A DNA stretch of 31,652 nucleotides from JASLBX01 sp036374175. Its GTDB lineage: Bacteria > Actinomycetota > Actinomycetes > Jiangellales > Jiangellaceae. Numbering within the stretch: the first letter of the stretch is position 1; each line of letters begins with the position of its first letter. Position numbers and translations under genes: made by a program. Shown here one piece after another: positions 1 through 8,231 of the stretch. The stretch is taken from the NCBI GenBank assembly GCA_036374175.1, contig DASUUH010000134.1, forward strand, positions 1-31,652, given 5' to 3'. The notes beneath the pieces are model-generated. The model did not search any database and had not been told where the DNA came from. It worked only from the letters and a program-made list of their open reading frames with translations.

Positions 1-3000
1 CGCGGCTGTGGTGGCCCATCAGGTCGAACCGGAACCCGTCGACCTTGTAGTCGCGCGCCCAGGTGACGACCGAGTCGATGGTCAGCTTCTCCATCATGGC
101 GTGCTCGGTGGCGGTGTTGGAGCAGCACGTGGACGTCTCGATGGTGCCGGTCGGAGAGAGCCGGTGGTAGTACCCCGGCACGATCCGGTCGAGTACTGAC
201 TTCTCGTGCTGGCCGGCCGCGGTCGTGTGGTTGTAGACCACGTCCATCACCACGCGCAGCCCGGCATCGTTGATCGCCGCGACCATTTCGCGGAACTCCC
301 GCGTGCGCTCCGGCCCCTCCGGGTCGGTGGCGTACGAACCCTCGGGCACGGTGTAGTGCCACGGGTCGTAACCCCAGTTGAACCCGTCCTGGTCCCGGAT
401 CGGCTCGATGCACGCCTGCTGCTCGGTGCCGGCGGGGTTGGTCGCGGTCAGCGCCGGCAGGTCGCACGGCGGCTCCACCTGGTCCGCTCGCCGCTCGGGA
501 ATGGTGGCGATGTCGAAGACCGGCAACAAGTGCAGCGTGTTCATGCCGGCATCTGCGAGCTCGCGCAGGTGCCGCACGCCTTCGCTGCCTTCCTCGGTGA
601 ACGCCAGATAGGTGCCGCGCACGCCGGCCGGCACCGACTCGTCGGTGATCGAGAAGTCGCGGACGTGCAGCTCGTAGATCGTCGAGTCGTCCGGCTGGGC
701 GAGCTCCGGCTTGGCCAGGGTGTCCCAACCGGCCGGCGTCAGGGCCCGGTCTTCCAGGTTGACGATCACTGAGCGCTGCGAGTCGGTGGTCAGCGCCAGG
801 CTGTACGGGTCGGTGACTAGGTTGGTCTCGACCTGCCCAGTCTGGGGTACGTAAACGTCGACTTCGTAGAGGTAGCTCGCGCCGTTCCAGGACGGCGAAC
901 CCTTGGCTCGCCAGACGCCGTCCAGGTCTCGCTGCATCGTGATGCGCTCGTCGTCGAGCAGCAGCGTGACGCTCTTCGCCGTGGGTGCCCATACCGCGAG
1001 CCACGGCGAGTTGCCCTTCCAGGTGACGCCCAGCTCGGCCTCCAGCGCTGCCGCGTAGACGTCATCGAGCACGCCTGGGATCTGCACGGACGTCGCGTCG
1101 ACCAGCCGGCCCAGGTCGTCGTACGCCGCGACCGCCACCTGGCCGGTCAGGATGTCTTCGACGTCCTTGGCGTACTTCTTGTCCAGCCGGAGCGCCTCGT
1201 ACGACGCTAGGTGCGGGTACTGCTCGCGGACGTCCGGTGGCAGCCCGTTCGGGTCGAGCGTCAACGGCACGGACTGCCCGCCGGTGATCGCCTCCGCGTC
1301 GACGCCGAGCCGGCCCTCTGCGGCGTAATGCAGCCGGAACGTCCACTGCTCGGCCGCGGCCGGCAGGTCCCAGGCGATCAGGTCGCGTTCCAGCCAGTGC
1401 GCCCGGGCCTGGGACAGGTCGGGCGGGGCCGCCGCGGCCCCCGTGGTGACGGTCAGGGCGTGGGTCTCGATGTCGTAGGCGAACGTCGTCCTGGCGCCGG
1501 CCGGGACGACGAAGCCGATGTTCGGCCCGTTCGGGACGCCGCCCGCGCCGTAGTTCTCGTCCCAGCTCAGTCCGTGGGTCACCTTGACCTCGTAGCTGCC
1601 TGCGGGGATGGCCGACGTCGAGAAGGTGTAGATGCCGTCGCCGTCGATGTCTTTGAGCCAGGAGCGCATGCAGGACGGGTCCCAGTCGCCGGGGCAGCCC
1701 AGCTCGCTCTGGAACGAGCCGGGAGCGGTGACGATGGGGTCCTGGGCGTCGCTCGTCACCCAATGGGTCGCGTGGTCGTAGTAGAACGTGACGTCGGTGG
1801 CGTCGGGCAGGGCCAGCGGGATGTTGGGTCCGTCCCGGCGGGCGCCTGCGCCGTAGTTCTCGGCCCAGGACTTGTCGATCGCGACCTTGTACTCCCAGTT
1901 GCCGGCGGGCAGCGCGTACGTCCCCTTCCAGACGTCGTCCTTCGGGTCGAGAGTGATCTGTGCCTGGTCGCAGTCCGGTTGCCAGTCGCCCGGGCAACCC
2001 ATCTCGGTGTTGAGGCTGCCGGGGATCGAGACCGCGGACGGCTGAGTGACGGGCCCGCCGGGGTCCTCACCGGGTCCGGACGGCGCCGGGTCGCCCACGC
2101 TGGCGTACGTCCCGGCAACGGCGAGGTTGCCCGAGTGATCCTTCAAGATCGCCCGGTACTCCAGCAGCGTGCCTCGCGCGAGGCTGGAGACGTCATGGAA
2201 GACGCGGTACGGCGCGTTGTCGTCGGTGCCGAGGACGGTCCACTCGGACCCGCCCAGTGGCCGCCAGGCGAGCGTCACCTGGTTGAACCCGCCGTCAGGC
2301 ACAGAGACGCCGACCTCGGCGCGCCCGCCCACCGTGCCGCCGGGGCCAGGCGTGCGGAAGAACAGCGCCGGTGCATTCTTGTCCTGCTTCAGCTTCGCCG
2401 GTGCCTTCCAGACCTGGGCGGACAGCGCCGGGACGGTGACGCTGACCCGTCCCTCCTTGGTGCTCCGCAGGTCGGCCGTCCCGTCCGGCCAGACACCCTG
2501 GAAGGTGGTGGACGGGTTGAAGGTGGCGAAGGTGGCCTCCTTCGACTCGGCGCTGTTGTTCACCGCGACGATGTACTCCACCTGATCGTGCGCGTCGATC
2601 CGGCTCACCGCGTAGATGCCGGCGCTGCCGCTGGCGTACCGGTGAATCTGCGCGCCGTCGGCCAGCGAAGGGTGTTCATCACGCAGGGCGGACAGGTCGG
2701 CGAGGTGCTGGTAGATCGGGTGGCTCGAGTCGAAGTTGGCGTCCGCGGTGGTCGCGTCGGTGCCGATCAGGACGTTGTCGTTGTAAGAGTCGACCTTGCT
2801 CGCGAACATGTCCTCGCGGGCGTCCTTGTCGCCGCCGTCGCCGGTGAAGCCCTGCTCGTCGCCGTAGTAGACGACCGGCTGGCCGCGGGTCAGATACATC
2901 AGCGAGTGCGCCAGCAGGTCGCGCTCGAGCGCCTCGTCCCCGGTCGCTCCGGAGTTGCGGACGAACATCCCGATTCGGCCCATGTCGTGGTTGCCGAGGA

Positions 3001-4576
3001 AGGTGGGCAGCGCGTAGGCGTTCCCCGAGTCGCTGATGTAGTAGTCGTCGAGCGCGAAGAAATCGCGTAGCTCGGTGGTCGGGCGTCCGGTCGCGAACCC
3101 GGCGGCGCGGGACTGGAAGCCGAAGTCGGCGGTCGCCTGAAGGCCCGCTTCTGTGGTGAACCGCGACATCACCTCGGGGTTTGAGTCGAAGACCTCGCCG
3201 AACATGAAGAATTCGTCCTTGCCGGCGTCATGCGCGGCTTGGAGCACCTCGGGGACGAACTGCTGCCAGAACTCGATGTTCACGTGCTTGACGGTGTCGA
3301 TGCGGAAGCCGTCGATGCCGAAGCCGGCCCAGAACTTGTAGACGTCGATCAGCCCGTCCCTGACGTCCGGGTGTTCGGTGAACAGGTCATCCAGCCCGAA
3401 GAAGTCGCCGTACTCGTCACCCTCGCTGCCGTCGAACGCGGCGTTGCCCCGGTTGTGGTAGTAGATCGGGTTGTTCAGCCACTCGGGGACCTTGACGGTG
3501 GCATCCTCGGGCGTGTTGAAGATCGGGGTGTACGGGAACGAGATCGCCGGGTCGAGGTCGGGGAAGGTGTCGGACGCGGCGAAGTCGCGGTCGTCGAAGG
3601 TGTTGCCGTCGGCGTCGCGGTACGGCTCGTCGGACTTGGTGATGTAGCTGTACTGGCCCTCGGCGTAGTCGATGACGTCGGCCGTGTGGTTGGTGATGAT
3701 GTCGAAGAAGACCTTGATGCCCCGGTGGTGGGCTTCGTCGATGAGTTGCTCGAGTTCCTCGTTGGTGCCCAGGTGCGGGTCGATCTGGGTGAAGTCGGTG
3801 ATCCAGTAGCCGTGGTAGCCGGCGCTGATGTCGTTGCCCGAGCCCTGCACCGGCCGGTTCTTGAACGACGGGGTCAGCCAGATGGCGGTCGTGCCGAGGC
3901 CGGCGATGTAGTCGAGCTTGTCGATCAGTCCGGTGATGTCGCCGCCGTGGTAAAAGCCTTTGTCAGTGGGGTCGTAGCCGTGGACGAGGCGTTCGTCGTC
4001 CGGCGGCGTGCCGGGCGGCACCTCGTAACCGCCGGTGTCGTTGGACGGGTCGGCGTTCTCGAATCGGTCCGTCATCACGAAGTAGAACCGCTCGCGGGTA
4101 AGGTCCTCGCGCAGGCTGGTACCGGCCAGTTCGGCGTCCGCGTCGGAGCGGCCGGGCTGCGGAGCGGCCGGGGCCACCGCGATCCGGTGGGTGGCGTGGT
4201 CGTAGGTGAACCGTAGTTCGGCGTCCGCAAGGAGGACGAGCGGGATGTTGGCCCCGTTCGGCTCGCCACCGGCGCCGTAGTTCTCGTCCCAGGATCCCCC
4301 GATGGCGACCTTGTACTCGTACGAGCCGGCCGGGACGGTGTAAACGGCTTCGAAGATGCCGGCGGTTTCGGTCGGCTCGAGTTGAGTGCCGCCGCAGGCC
4401 GGGTCCCAATCGCCGCCGCAGCCAAGCTCGTCTTGCAGGCTGCCGACGACCGTCACCTGGGCCGGCGTTCCGGTGTGATCCGCGGTCGCGGGAGTGGCGG
4501 TGACAGCAAGGGGTCCGGCCACCGCCACTGCCAGAGCGGGGATGGCTATGCGGGCACGGCGAAACGCACTGGGCAT
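1..4576 (-). CDS. Secreted amylopullulanase (alpha-amylase plus pullulanase), C-terminus outside window
   Basis: Extracellular enzyme expected to cut alpha-1,4 bonds with its first domain and alpha-1,6 branch points of starch or pullulan with its second. The reading frame is open for about 1525 codons from ATG 4576 and runs off the left edge. Order: signal peptide (residues 1-33, ending ATPATA); a first X25-like starch-binding module (about 40-130); a GH13 alpha-amylase domain with DGFRID (Asp427), FGEVF (Glu461) and GNHD (Asp531) as the catalytic triad; an Ig/FN3-like domain (about 745-825); two more X25-like modules with the ELGCPGDWDPSC type of motif (about 850-1040); a pullulanase N2-like segment; a CBM48-like domain (about 1170-1260); and the start of the pullulanase domain with NWGYDP, VYNHTT and VDGFRFD (nucleophile Asp1518). 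A GGAG ribosome site lies 8 nt before the ATG. The acid/base and third catalytic residue of the second domain are not visible. Family assignment is by motif recognition. Confidence 0.93.
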   Translation of the reverse strand, partial: MPSAFRRARIAIPALAVAVAGPLAVTATPATADHTGTPAQVTVVGSLQDELGCGGDWDPACGGTQLEPTETAGIFEAVYTVPAGSYEYKVAIGGSWDENYGAGGEPNGANIPLVLLADAELRFTYDHATHRIAVAPAAPQPGRSDADAELAGTSLREDLTRERFYFVMTDRFENADPSNDTGGYEVPPGTPPDDERLVHGYDPTDKGFYHGGDITGLIDKLDYIAGLGTTAIWLTPSFKNRPVQGSGNDISAGYHGYWITDFTQIDPHLGTNEELEQLIDEAHHRGIKVFFDIITNHTADVIDYAEGQYSYITKSDEPYRDADGNTFDDRDFAASDTFPDLDPAISFPYTPIFNTPEDATVKVPEWLNNPIYYHNRGNAAFDGSEGDEYGDFFGLDDLFTEHPDVRDGLIDVYKFWAGFGIDGFRIDTVKHVNIEFWQQFVPEVLQAAHDAGKDEFFMFGEVFDSNPEVMSRFTTEAGLQATADFGFQSRAAGFATGRPTTELRDFFALDDYYISDSGNAYALPTFLGNHDMGRIGMFVRNSGATGDEALERDLLAHSLMYLTRGQPVVYYGDEQGFTGDGGDKDAREDMFASKVDSYNDNVLIGTDATTADANFDSSHPIYQHLADLSALRDEHPSLADGAQIHRYASGSAGIYAVSRIDAHDQVEYIVAVNNSAESKEATFATFNPSTTFQGVWPDGTADLRSTKEGRVSVTVPALSAQVWKAPAKLKQDKNAPALFFRTPGPGGTVGGRAEVGVSVPDGGFNQVTLAWRPLGGSEWTVLGTDDNAPYRVFHDVSSLARGTLLEYRAILKDHSGNLAVAGTYASVGDPAPSGPGEDPGGPVTQPSAVSIPGSLNTEMGCPGDWQPDCDQAQITLDPKDDVWKGTYALPAGNWEYKVAIDKSWAENYGAGARRDGPNIPLALPDATDVTFYYDHATHWVTSDAQDPIVTAPGSFQSELGCPGDWDPSCMRSWLKDIDGDGIYTFSTSAIPAGSYEVKVTHGLSWDENYGAGGVPNGPNIGFVVPAGARTTFAYDIETHALTVTTGAAAAPPDLSQARAHWLERDLIAWDLPAAAEQWTFRLHYAAEGRLGVDAEAITGGQSVPLTLDPNGLPPDVREQYPHLASYEALRLDKKYAKDVEDILTGQVAVAAYDDLGRLVDATSVQIPGVLDDVYAAALEAELGVTWKGNSPWLAVWAPTAKSVTLLLDDERITMQRDLDGVWRAKGSPSWNGASYLYEVDVYVPQTGQVETNLVTDPYSLALTTDSQRSVIVNLEDRALTPAGWDTLAKPELAQPDDSTIYELHVRDFSITDESVPAGVRGTYLAFTEEGSEGVRHLRELADAGMNTLHLLPVFDIATIPERRADQVEPPCDLPALTATNPAGTEQQACIEPIRDQDGFNWGYDPWHYTVPEGSYATDPEGPERTREFREMVAAINDAGLRVVMDVVYNHTTAAGQHEKSVLDRIVPGYYHRLSPTGTIETSTCCSNTATEHAMMEKLTIDSVVTWARDYKVDGFRFDLMGHHSR

Positions 4577-4625
4577 CGGTGACGCTCCTGGTTCAGGACG
4601 ATGTCGTTGCCGAGACGCTAGCTCG

Positions 4626-4654
4626 CTTGCAGCCGTCTTGCAAGGCTCTTGCAG
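4626..4654. promoter_or_regulatory. Three phased CTTGCA boxes, candidate maltose/starch regulator operator
   Basis: CTTGCA occurs at 4626, 4637 and 4648, exactly 11 bp apart, so all three sit on one face of the helix. The middle copy is the palindrome CTTGCAAG. The array lies about 50 bp upstream of the amylopullulanase start. LacI-family MalR-type regulators in actinobacteria are known to act at CTTGCA/TTGCAAG-like repeats in front of amylase and maltose genes. Assignment to such a regulator here is inference. Confidence 0.6.
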
Positions 4655-4683
4655 CAACTTTCACCTACCCGCTGCTGCCGAAT

Positions 4684-4763
4684 GATCACGTTCACCATGC
4701 GGCCCGACGTAGCTACATGCATGCAGCCATGTAGCTACGTCGGGCCGTCTGCCGAACGTGATC
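4684..4763. terminator. Long two-part inverted repeat, likely terminator of the ABC-F gene
   Basis: Perfect 20-bp arms at 4700-4719 and 4728-4747 enclose an 8-nt loop. A second outer pair, GATCACGTTC (4684-4693) and GAACGTGATC (4754-4763), extends the structure after an internal bulge. It begins 18 bp after the ABC-F stop codon and precedes the amylopullulanase promoter, which suits a terminator. No T-tract follows, as is common for actinobacterial hairpin terminators. Confidence 0.7.
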
Positions 4764-4781
4764 GAACGACATAAAGATCGG

Positions 4782-6482
4782 TTAGCGGGCGCGGGCGACC
4801 CGTCCTTCGTCCCAAACCGGCTCGGGCGACTCGTAGACCTGGCCGTCCGCTCCGAAGACCAGGAACCGGTCGAATCCGCGGGTGAACCAACGGTCATGGG
4901 TAACGGCGACGACCGTCCCGTCGAACGCCGCCAGGCCCTCCTCGAGCGCCTCGGCCGAGATCAGGTCCAGGTTGTCCGTCGGCTCGTCGAGCAGCAGCAG
5001 CGTTGCCCCGGACAGCTCCAGCAACAGGATCTGGAACCGGGCCTGCTGGCCCCCGGACAGCGAGTCGAAGGTCTGCTCCGCGGCGTACGCGAGCTCGTAG
5101 CGGTCCAGCGCCCGGCTGGCCTCCTCCCGCGGCATGCCCCGGCGGTGGCCGTCGCCGCGGTGCAGGATCTCCACCAAGGTGCGACGTGCCAGCTCCGGGT
5201 GCTCGTGCGTCTGGGCGAACCAGCCGGGGCGCACGCGAGCGCCGAGCCGCGCCAGCCCGGTGTGGGCCACCGGAGCCACCGGCATGTCGTCCACCGGACG
5301 GTGCTCCGGCTCGGGATCGGTGCCGCCGGCAGCCAGCAGCCGGAGGAAGTGCGACTTGCCCGACCCGTTCGACCCCAACACCGCGACCCGGTCGCCGTAC
5401 CAGACTTCCAGGTCGAACGGCCGCATCAGCCCAGTGAGCTCCAGTTGCTCGCAGACGACGGCCCGTTTGCCCGTCCGCGCACCCCGCAGCCGCATCCGGA
5501 CGTCCTGCTCCCGCGGTACGGCCTGCGGCGGACCGGCCTCCTCGAACTTGCGCAAGCGTGTCTGGGCGGCCTGGTAGCGCGAGGCCATGCCGTCGTTGTA
5601 GGTCGCCTTCTGCTTGAGCATCAGGACAAGTGCTTTGAGCTTGGCGTGCTGCTCGTCCCACCGGCGGCGCAGTTCTTCCAGCCGCGCGAACCGGTCTTGA
5701 CGGGCCTGGTGGTAGCTCTCGAAGCCACCGGGATGTACCCAGGCGGTGTTCCCGGCCGCCCCGAGTTCGACCGTCACGACATGCGTGGCCGTGCGGGCGA
5801 GCAGTTCCCTGTCGTGGCTGACGTACAGGATGGTCTTGGACGACTCGGCAATCCGCTCCTCGAGCCAGCGTTTTGCCGGGACGTCCAGAAAGTTGTCCGG
5901 CTCGTCCAGCAGGAGCACCTCGTCCGGCCCGCGCAGCAGGGCTTCGAGCACGAGGCGCTTCTGCTCCCCGCCGGACAAGGTGTCGATCGCCCGCCAGCGG
6001 CACCGTTCATAGGGGATGCCCAGGGCCGCCGTCGTGCAGACGTCCCACAACACCTCTGCGTCGTATCCGCCGGCGTCGGACCACTCGGTCAGCGCCGTGG
6101 CATAGGCCAGCTGGGTCGGCTCGTCATCGCGTTCCATCATCGCGATTTCCGCGTCGTCGAGGGTCACGGCAGCCGCCCGGACGCGCGGCGGAGCCACCGA
6201 CAACAACAGGTCGCGGACGTTCGTCGGCACCGGGCCGCCGGGCCACCCGCGAGCGACGAACTGACGCATCACGCCTAACCCACCCGAACGGACAACGGCA
6301 CCAGAATCCGACGCGATGTCACCGGCAATGACGCGCAGCAGCGTGGTCTTGCCCGAGCCGTTCGCCCCCACCAGAGCTACCTTCGCGCCGTCTCCCACCC
6401 GGAAGGTGATGTCGTCGAGCAGCACCCTGCCGTCGGGCAGGGTGTACGTGACTGCGTTCAGGTCGATGTGCCCCATGGCCAT
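4782..6482 (-). CDS. ABC-F family ATPase
   Basis: Soluble protein with two ATP-binding cassettes and no membrane segments, as in the ABC-F translation factors and ribosome-protection proteins. Cassette 1 has Walker A GANGSGKTT, signature LSGGEQKR and Walker B VLLLDEPDNFLD. Cassette 2 has GSNGSGKSH, LSGGQQAR and LLLLDEPTDNLD. A charged linker rich in Arg, Glu and Lys separates them. The frame is open up to 6527; I prefer ATG 6482 (MAMGHIDL) or ATG 6476, because homologous proteins of this family start close to the first beta strand. No strong ribosome site supports either choice. It is divergent from the small gene at 6618. Whether it gives antibiotic resistance or is a housekeeping factor cannot be read from the sequence. 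Confidence 0.9.
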   Translation of the reverse strand: MAMGHIDLNAVTYTLPDGRVLLDDITFRVGDGAKVALVGANGSGKTTLLRVIAGDIASDSGAVVRSGGLGVMRQFVARGWPGGPVPTNVRDLLLSVAPPRVRAAAVTLDDAEIAMMERDDEPTQLAYATALTEWSDAGGYDAEVLWDVCTTAALGIPYERCRWRAIDTLSGGEQKRLVLEALLRGPDEVLLLDEPDNFLDVPAKRWLEERIAESSKTILYVSHDRELLARTATHVVTVELGAAGNTAWVHPGGFESYHQARQDRFARLEELRRRWDEQHAKLKALVLMLKQKATYNDGMASRYQAAQTRLRKFEEAGPPQAVPREQDVRMRLRGARTGKRAVVCEQLELTGLMRPFDLEVWYGDRVAVLGSNGSGKSHFLRLLAAGGTDPEPEHRPVDDMPVAPVAHTGLARLGARVRPGWFAQTHEHPELARRTLVEILHRGDGHRRGMPREEASRALDRYELAYAAEQTFDSLSGGQQARFQILLLELSGATLLLLDEPTDNLDLISAEALEEGLAAFDGTVVAVTHDRWFTRGFDRFLVFGADGQVYESPEPVWDEGRVARAR

Positions 6483-6617
6483 CAGTGTCCGGTATGCCGA
6501 CACATGGCCGCGAGCGAGTTTCACCAACCCGTCCAGCCGGGTGGCCAGGCACGTCGATCACCCGTCCAGGATCATTCACGAGTTGTTCAGCGTGGGTACT
6601 TCTACCTGAACGCCCGC

Positions 6618-6860
6618 ATGAGCAGACTGGTTAACGTGACGACCAGCCATGAATGCACCGTCGTGATCCGATACCAGCCAGGATCGACGGACGGGTGGCC
6701 GTGGGCAGTCACCCACGACAACGGTCAGCGCGTCCTAACGATCACCGACCTCGACGACTCGTCGATCGGCGTCATTCTGCGGGCCCTCGCTCAGGCGGGA
6801 AACGAACCCGAAGTGGACGCTGCTCCGATCGCGCACGAGGCGCAGTTGGCCACGACCTGA
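6618..6860 (+). CDS. Small protein of unknown function (80 aa)
   Basis: Not recognised. The frame is open from further upstream, but the protein-like part starts near MSRLVNVTTSHECTVVIRYQ and contains a Trp-rich strand (DGWPWAVTHDNG) and an acidic C-terminal half (DLDDSSIGVILRALAQ). It looks like a small soluble alpha/beta protein with no signal peptide or membrane segment. The start could be ATG 6618 or GTG 6636; neither has a clear ribosome site. It is divergent from the ABC-F gene and followed by a hairpin, so it is probably a single-gene unit. Coding status is moderately supported by codon bias only. Confidence 0.5.
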   Translation: MSRLVNVTTSHECTVVIRYQPGSTDGWPWAVTHDNGQRVLTITDLDDSSIGVILRALAQAGNEPEVDAAPIAHEAQLATT

Positions 6861-6883
6861 CCGGACGGCCCCCGGCCGGTTGA

Positions 6884-6905
6884 TGCCGCCACCGGCGTGG
6901 CGGCA
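6884..6905. terminator. Hairpin after the small gene at 6618
   Basis: TGCCGCCA (6884-6891) and TGGCGGCA (6898-6905) form a perfect 8-bp stem with a 6-nt loop, 24 bp after the stop codon at 6860. It separates this gene from the redox cassette. No T-run follows. Confidence 0.5.
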
Positions 6906-6973
6906 GAAAATCATGGTGCTCGATCACGTGTTGCCGCTAAGGTGTCTCCACTCTTTGCATGTGGGGGGCATAC

Positions 6974-7651
6974 ATGGCACGCAATGGGCCGCTGTACACG
7001 CTGCTGTCCGGAGCCGTCTTGGGCGTCGGGCTTCTTGTTGCAGCCATGGTGGCCACGCCCGCCGAGACGGCCGCGGACACCCCGGAGCCGGCCGCCGAGG
7101 CAACCGAAAGCCCTGACGTGCCGACTCCGTCGCCCGAACCGACGCCGGAGATCACCACCGAGCCAGCACCGTCACCTACCGAGACCGAAACCGCAGAACC
7201 CGTCACCTACGTGGGTTACGTGGACGGTGGTGGCGCCTCGGTGGCGGTAATAGTCACGGGTGACGACGCGATCGCCTACGTGTGTGACGGCGGTTCGATC
7301 GAGGCGTGGCTGGAGGGCAGCGCCGAAGCCGGTGAACTGGACCTGACCGGCGACAACGGCACACTGACCGGCAGCTTCGATGATCTGCAAGCCTCGGGTG
7401 AGGCCACCGCCGACGACCGAAGCTGGACGTTCACCGTCGAGGCGGTTGACCCACCGGAAGGGCTGTACCGGTTTGCCGACACCATCTCCGGCGGCGCTGA
7501 GGTCGTCGGTGGCTGGATCGTCCTGCCGGACGGCAGCCAGGTGGGCGCCCTCAACGTGGACGGCGAGGTCCAGCCGGCGCCCGCGCTCGACGTGGTGAAT
7601 GGGCAGGTCACGGTAGACGGAACGGTCGTGCAGCCCGAACGGCTGGGCTGA
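6974..7651 (+). CDS. Membrane-anchored Pro/Glu/Thr-rich surface protein, first gene of redox cassette
   Basis: Not assignable to a named family. From ATG 6974 the protein (about 225 aa) has a short cytoplasmic start (MARNGPLY), one hydrophobic segment (about residues 8-29) acting as anchor or signal, a roughly 50-residue linker rich in Pro, Glu, Thr and Ser that should be disordered outside the membrane, and a C-terminal domain of about 145 residues with many short beta-like repeats (YVGYVDGGGASVAVIV, GTLTGSFDDL, GALNVDGEV). An in-frame ATG at 6959 is possible, but the G-run 5 nt before 6974 favours the latter. The stop codon lies 12 bp before the next gene, with a shared-operon layout, so a role connected with the membrane redox proteins is inferred from position only. 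Confidence 0.8.
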   Translation: MARNGPLYTLLSGAVLGVGLLVAAMVATPAETAADTPEPAAEATESPDVPTPSPEPTPEITTEPAPSPTETETAEPVTYVGYVDGGGASVAVIVTGDDAIAYVCDGGSIEAWLEGSAEAGELDLTGDNGTLTGSFDDLQASGEATADDRSWTFTVEAVDPPEGLYRFADTISGGAEVVGGWIVLPDGSQVGALNVDGEVQPAPALDVVNGQVTVDGTVVQPERLG

Positions 7652-7663
7652 CAGGAGGCGATG

Positions 7664-8221
7664 ATGACAACCCAGGACACGTTCCAGCACCGCACAGTCC
7701 CGCTGCTGGTGGTCCCCCTGCTCGTCGGCACTGTGGTTGCCGTGGTTCTCGGCGTGTACGGCGGGCTGCACACACCGACGGGTATCGCGGTCAATCTGGC
7801 CGGCTTCTCCGGCCCGCTCGAAGCGAAGGTGTGGGTGGCGTCGGCGGCGCTGCTGTTCGCCCTGGTCCAGCTCGGATCGGCACTCGTGATGTATGGGAGG
7901 GTGCCCGGGGTCGCCTCGCCGTCCTGGATCGGTGGGCTGCACAGGTGGTCCGGCCGGGCCGCGTTTCTGCTGGCCGTGCCAGTGGCTGTGCACTGTCTCT
8001 ATGCAGTGGGCTTCCAGACGTTCTCCACGCGGGTCTTCGTCCACTCGGTGCTCGGCTGCGCGTTCTTCGGAGCGTTCACCGTGAAAATGCTCGGCCTGCG
8101 CCGCGACGGCCTGCCGAGTTGGGCGATGCCGGTACTCGGTGGCACAGTGTTCGCGCTGCTGGTGGGGCTGTGGTGGACTTCGTCGCTCTGGTTCTTCACC
8201 ACGATCGGCGTGCAGTTCTGA
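7664..8221 (+). CDS. Five-helix His-containing membrane protein, possible heme b electron carrier
   Basis: Polytopic protein of 185 aa with about five hydrophobic helices (near residues 12-33, 51-77, 95-117, 122-143 and 150-175). Histidines at helix edges, LHRWSGR (His93), VAVHCLY (His110) and RVFVHSV (His127), resemble the spacing of heme ligands in cytochrome b561/ferric-reductase-like proteins; it may match the DUF6529 group that accompanies Rieske proteins. Ribosome site AGGAGG at 7653-7658 fits ATG 7664 better than ATG 7661. The neighbours are a secreted protein upstream and a Rieske protein 10 nt downstream, so I infer a membrane electron-transfer role. Heme binding is not proven by the sequence. 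Confidence 0.8.
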   Translation: MTTQDTFQHRTVPLLVVPLLVGTVVAVVLGVYGGLHTPTGIAVNLAGFSGPLEAKVWVASAALLFALVQLGSALVMYGRVPGVASPSWIGGLHRWSGRAAFLLAVPVAVHCLYAVGFQTFSTRVFVHSVLGCAFFGAFTVKMLGLRRDGLPSWAMPVLGGTVFALLVGLWWTSSLWFFTTIGVQF

Positions 8222-8231
8222 AGGAGAGAAC

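Noticed and set aside
1211..3070. Plus-strand open frame of 619 codons
   Set aside because: It is antisense to the amylopullulanase, whose minus-strand frame has clear catalytic motifs. Long antisense frames are expected in GC-rich DNA.
4758..6278. Plus-strand open frame of 506 codons
   Set aside because: Shadow of the ABC-F gene; its translation has no family motif and mirrors the codon bias of the real gene.
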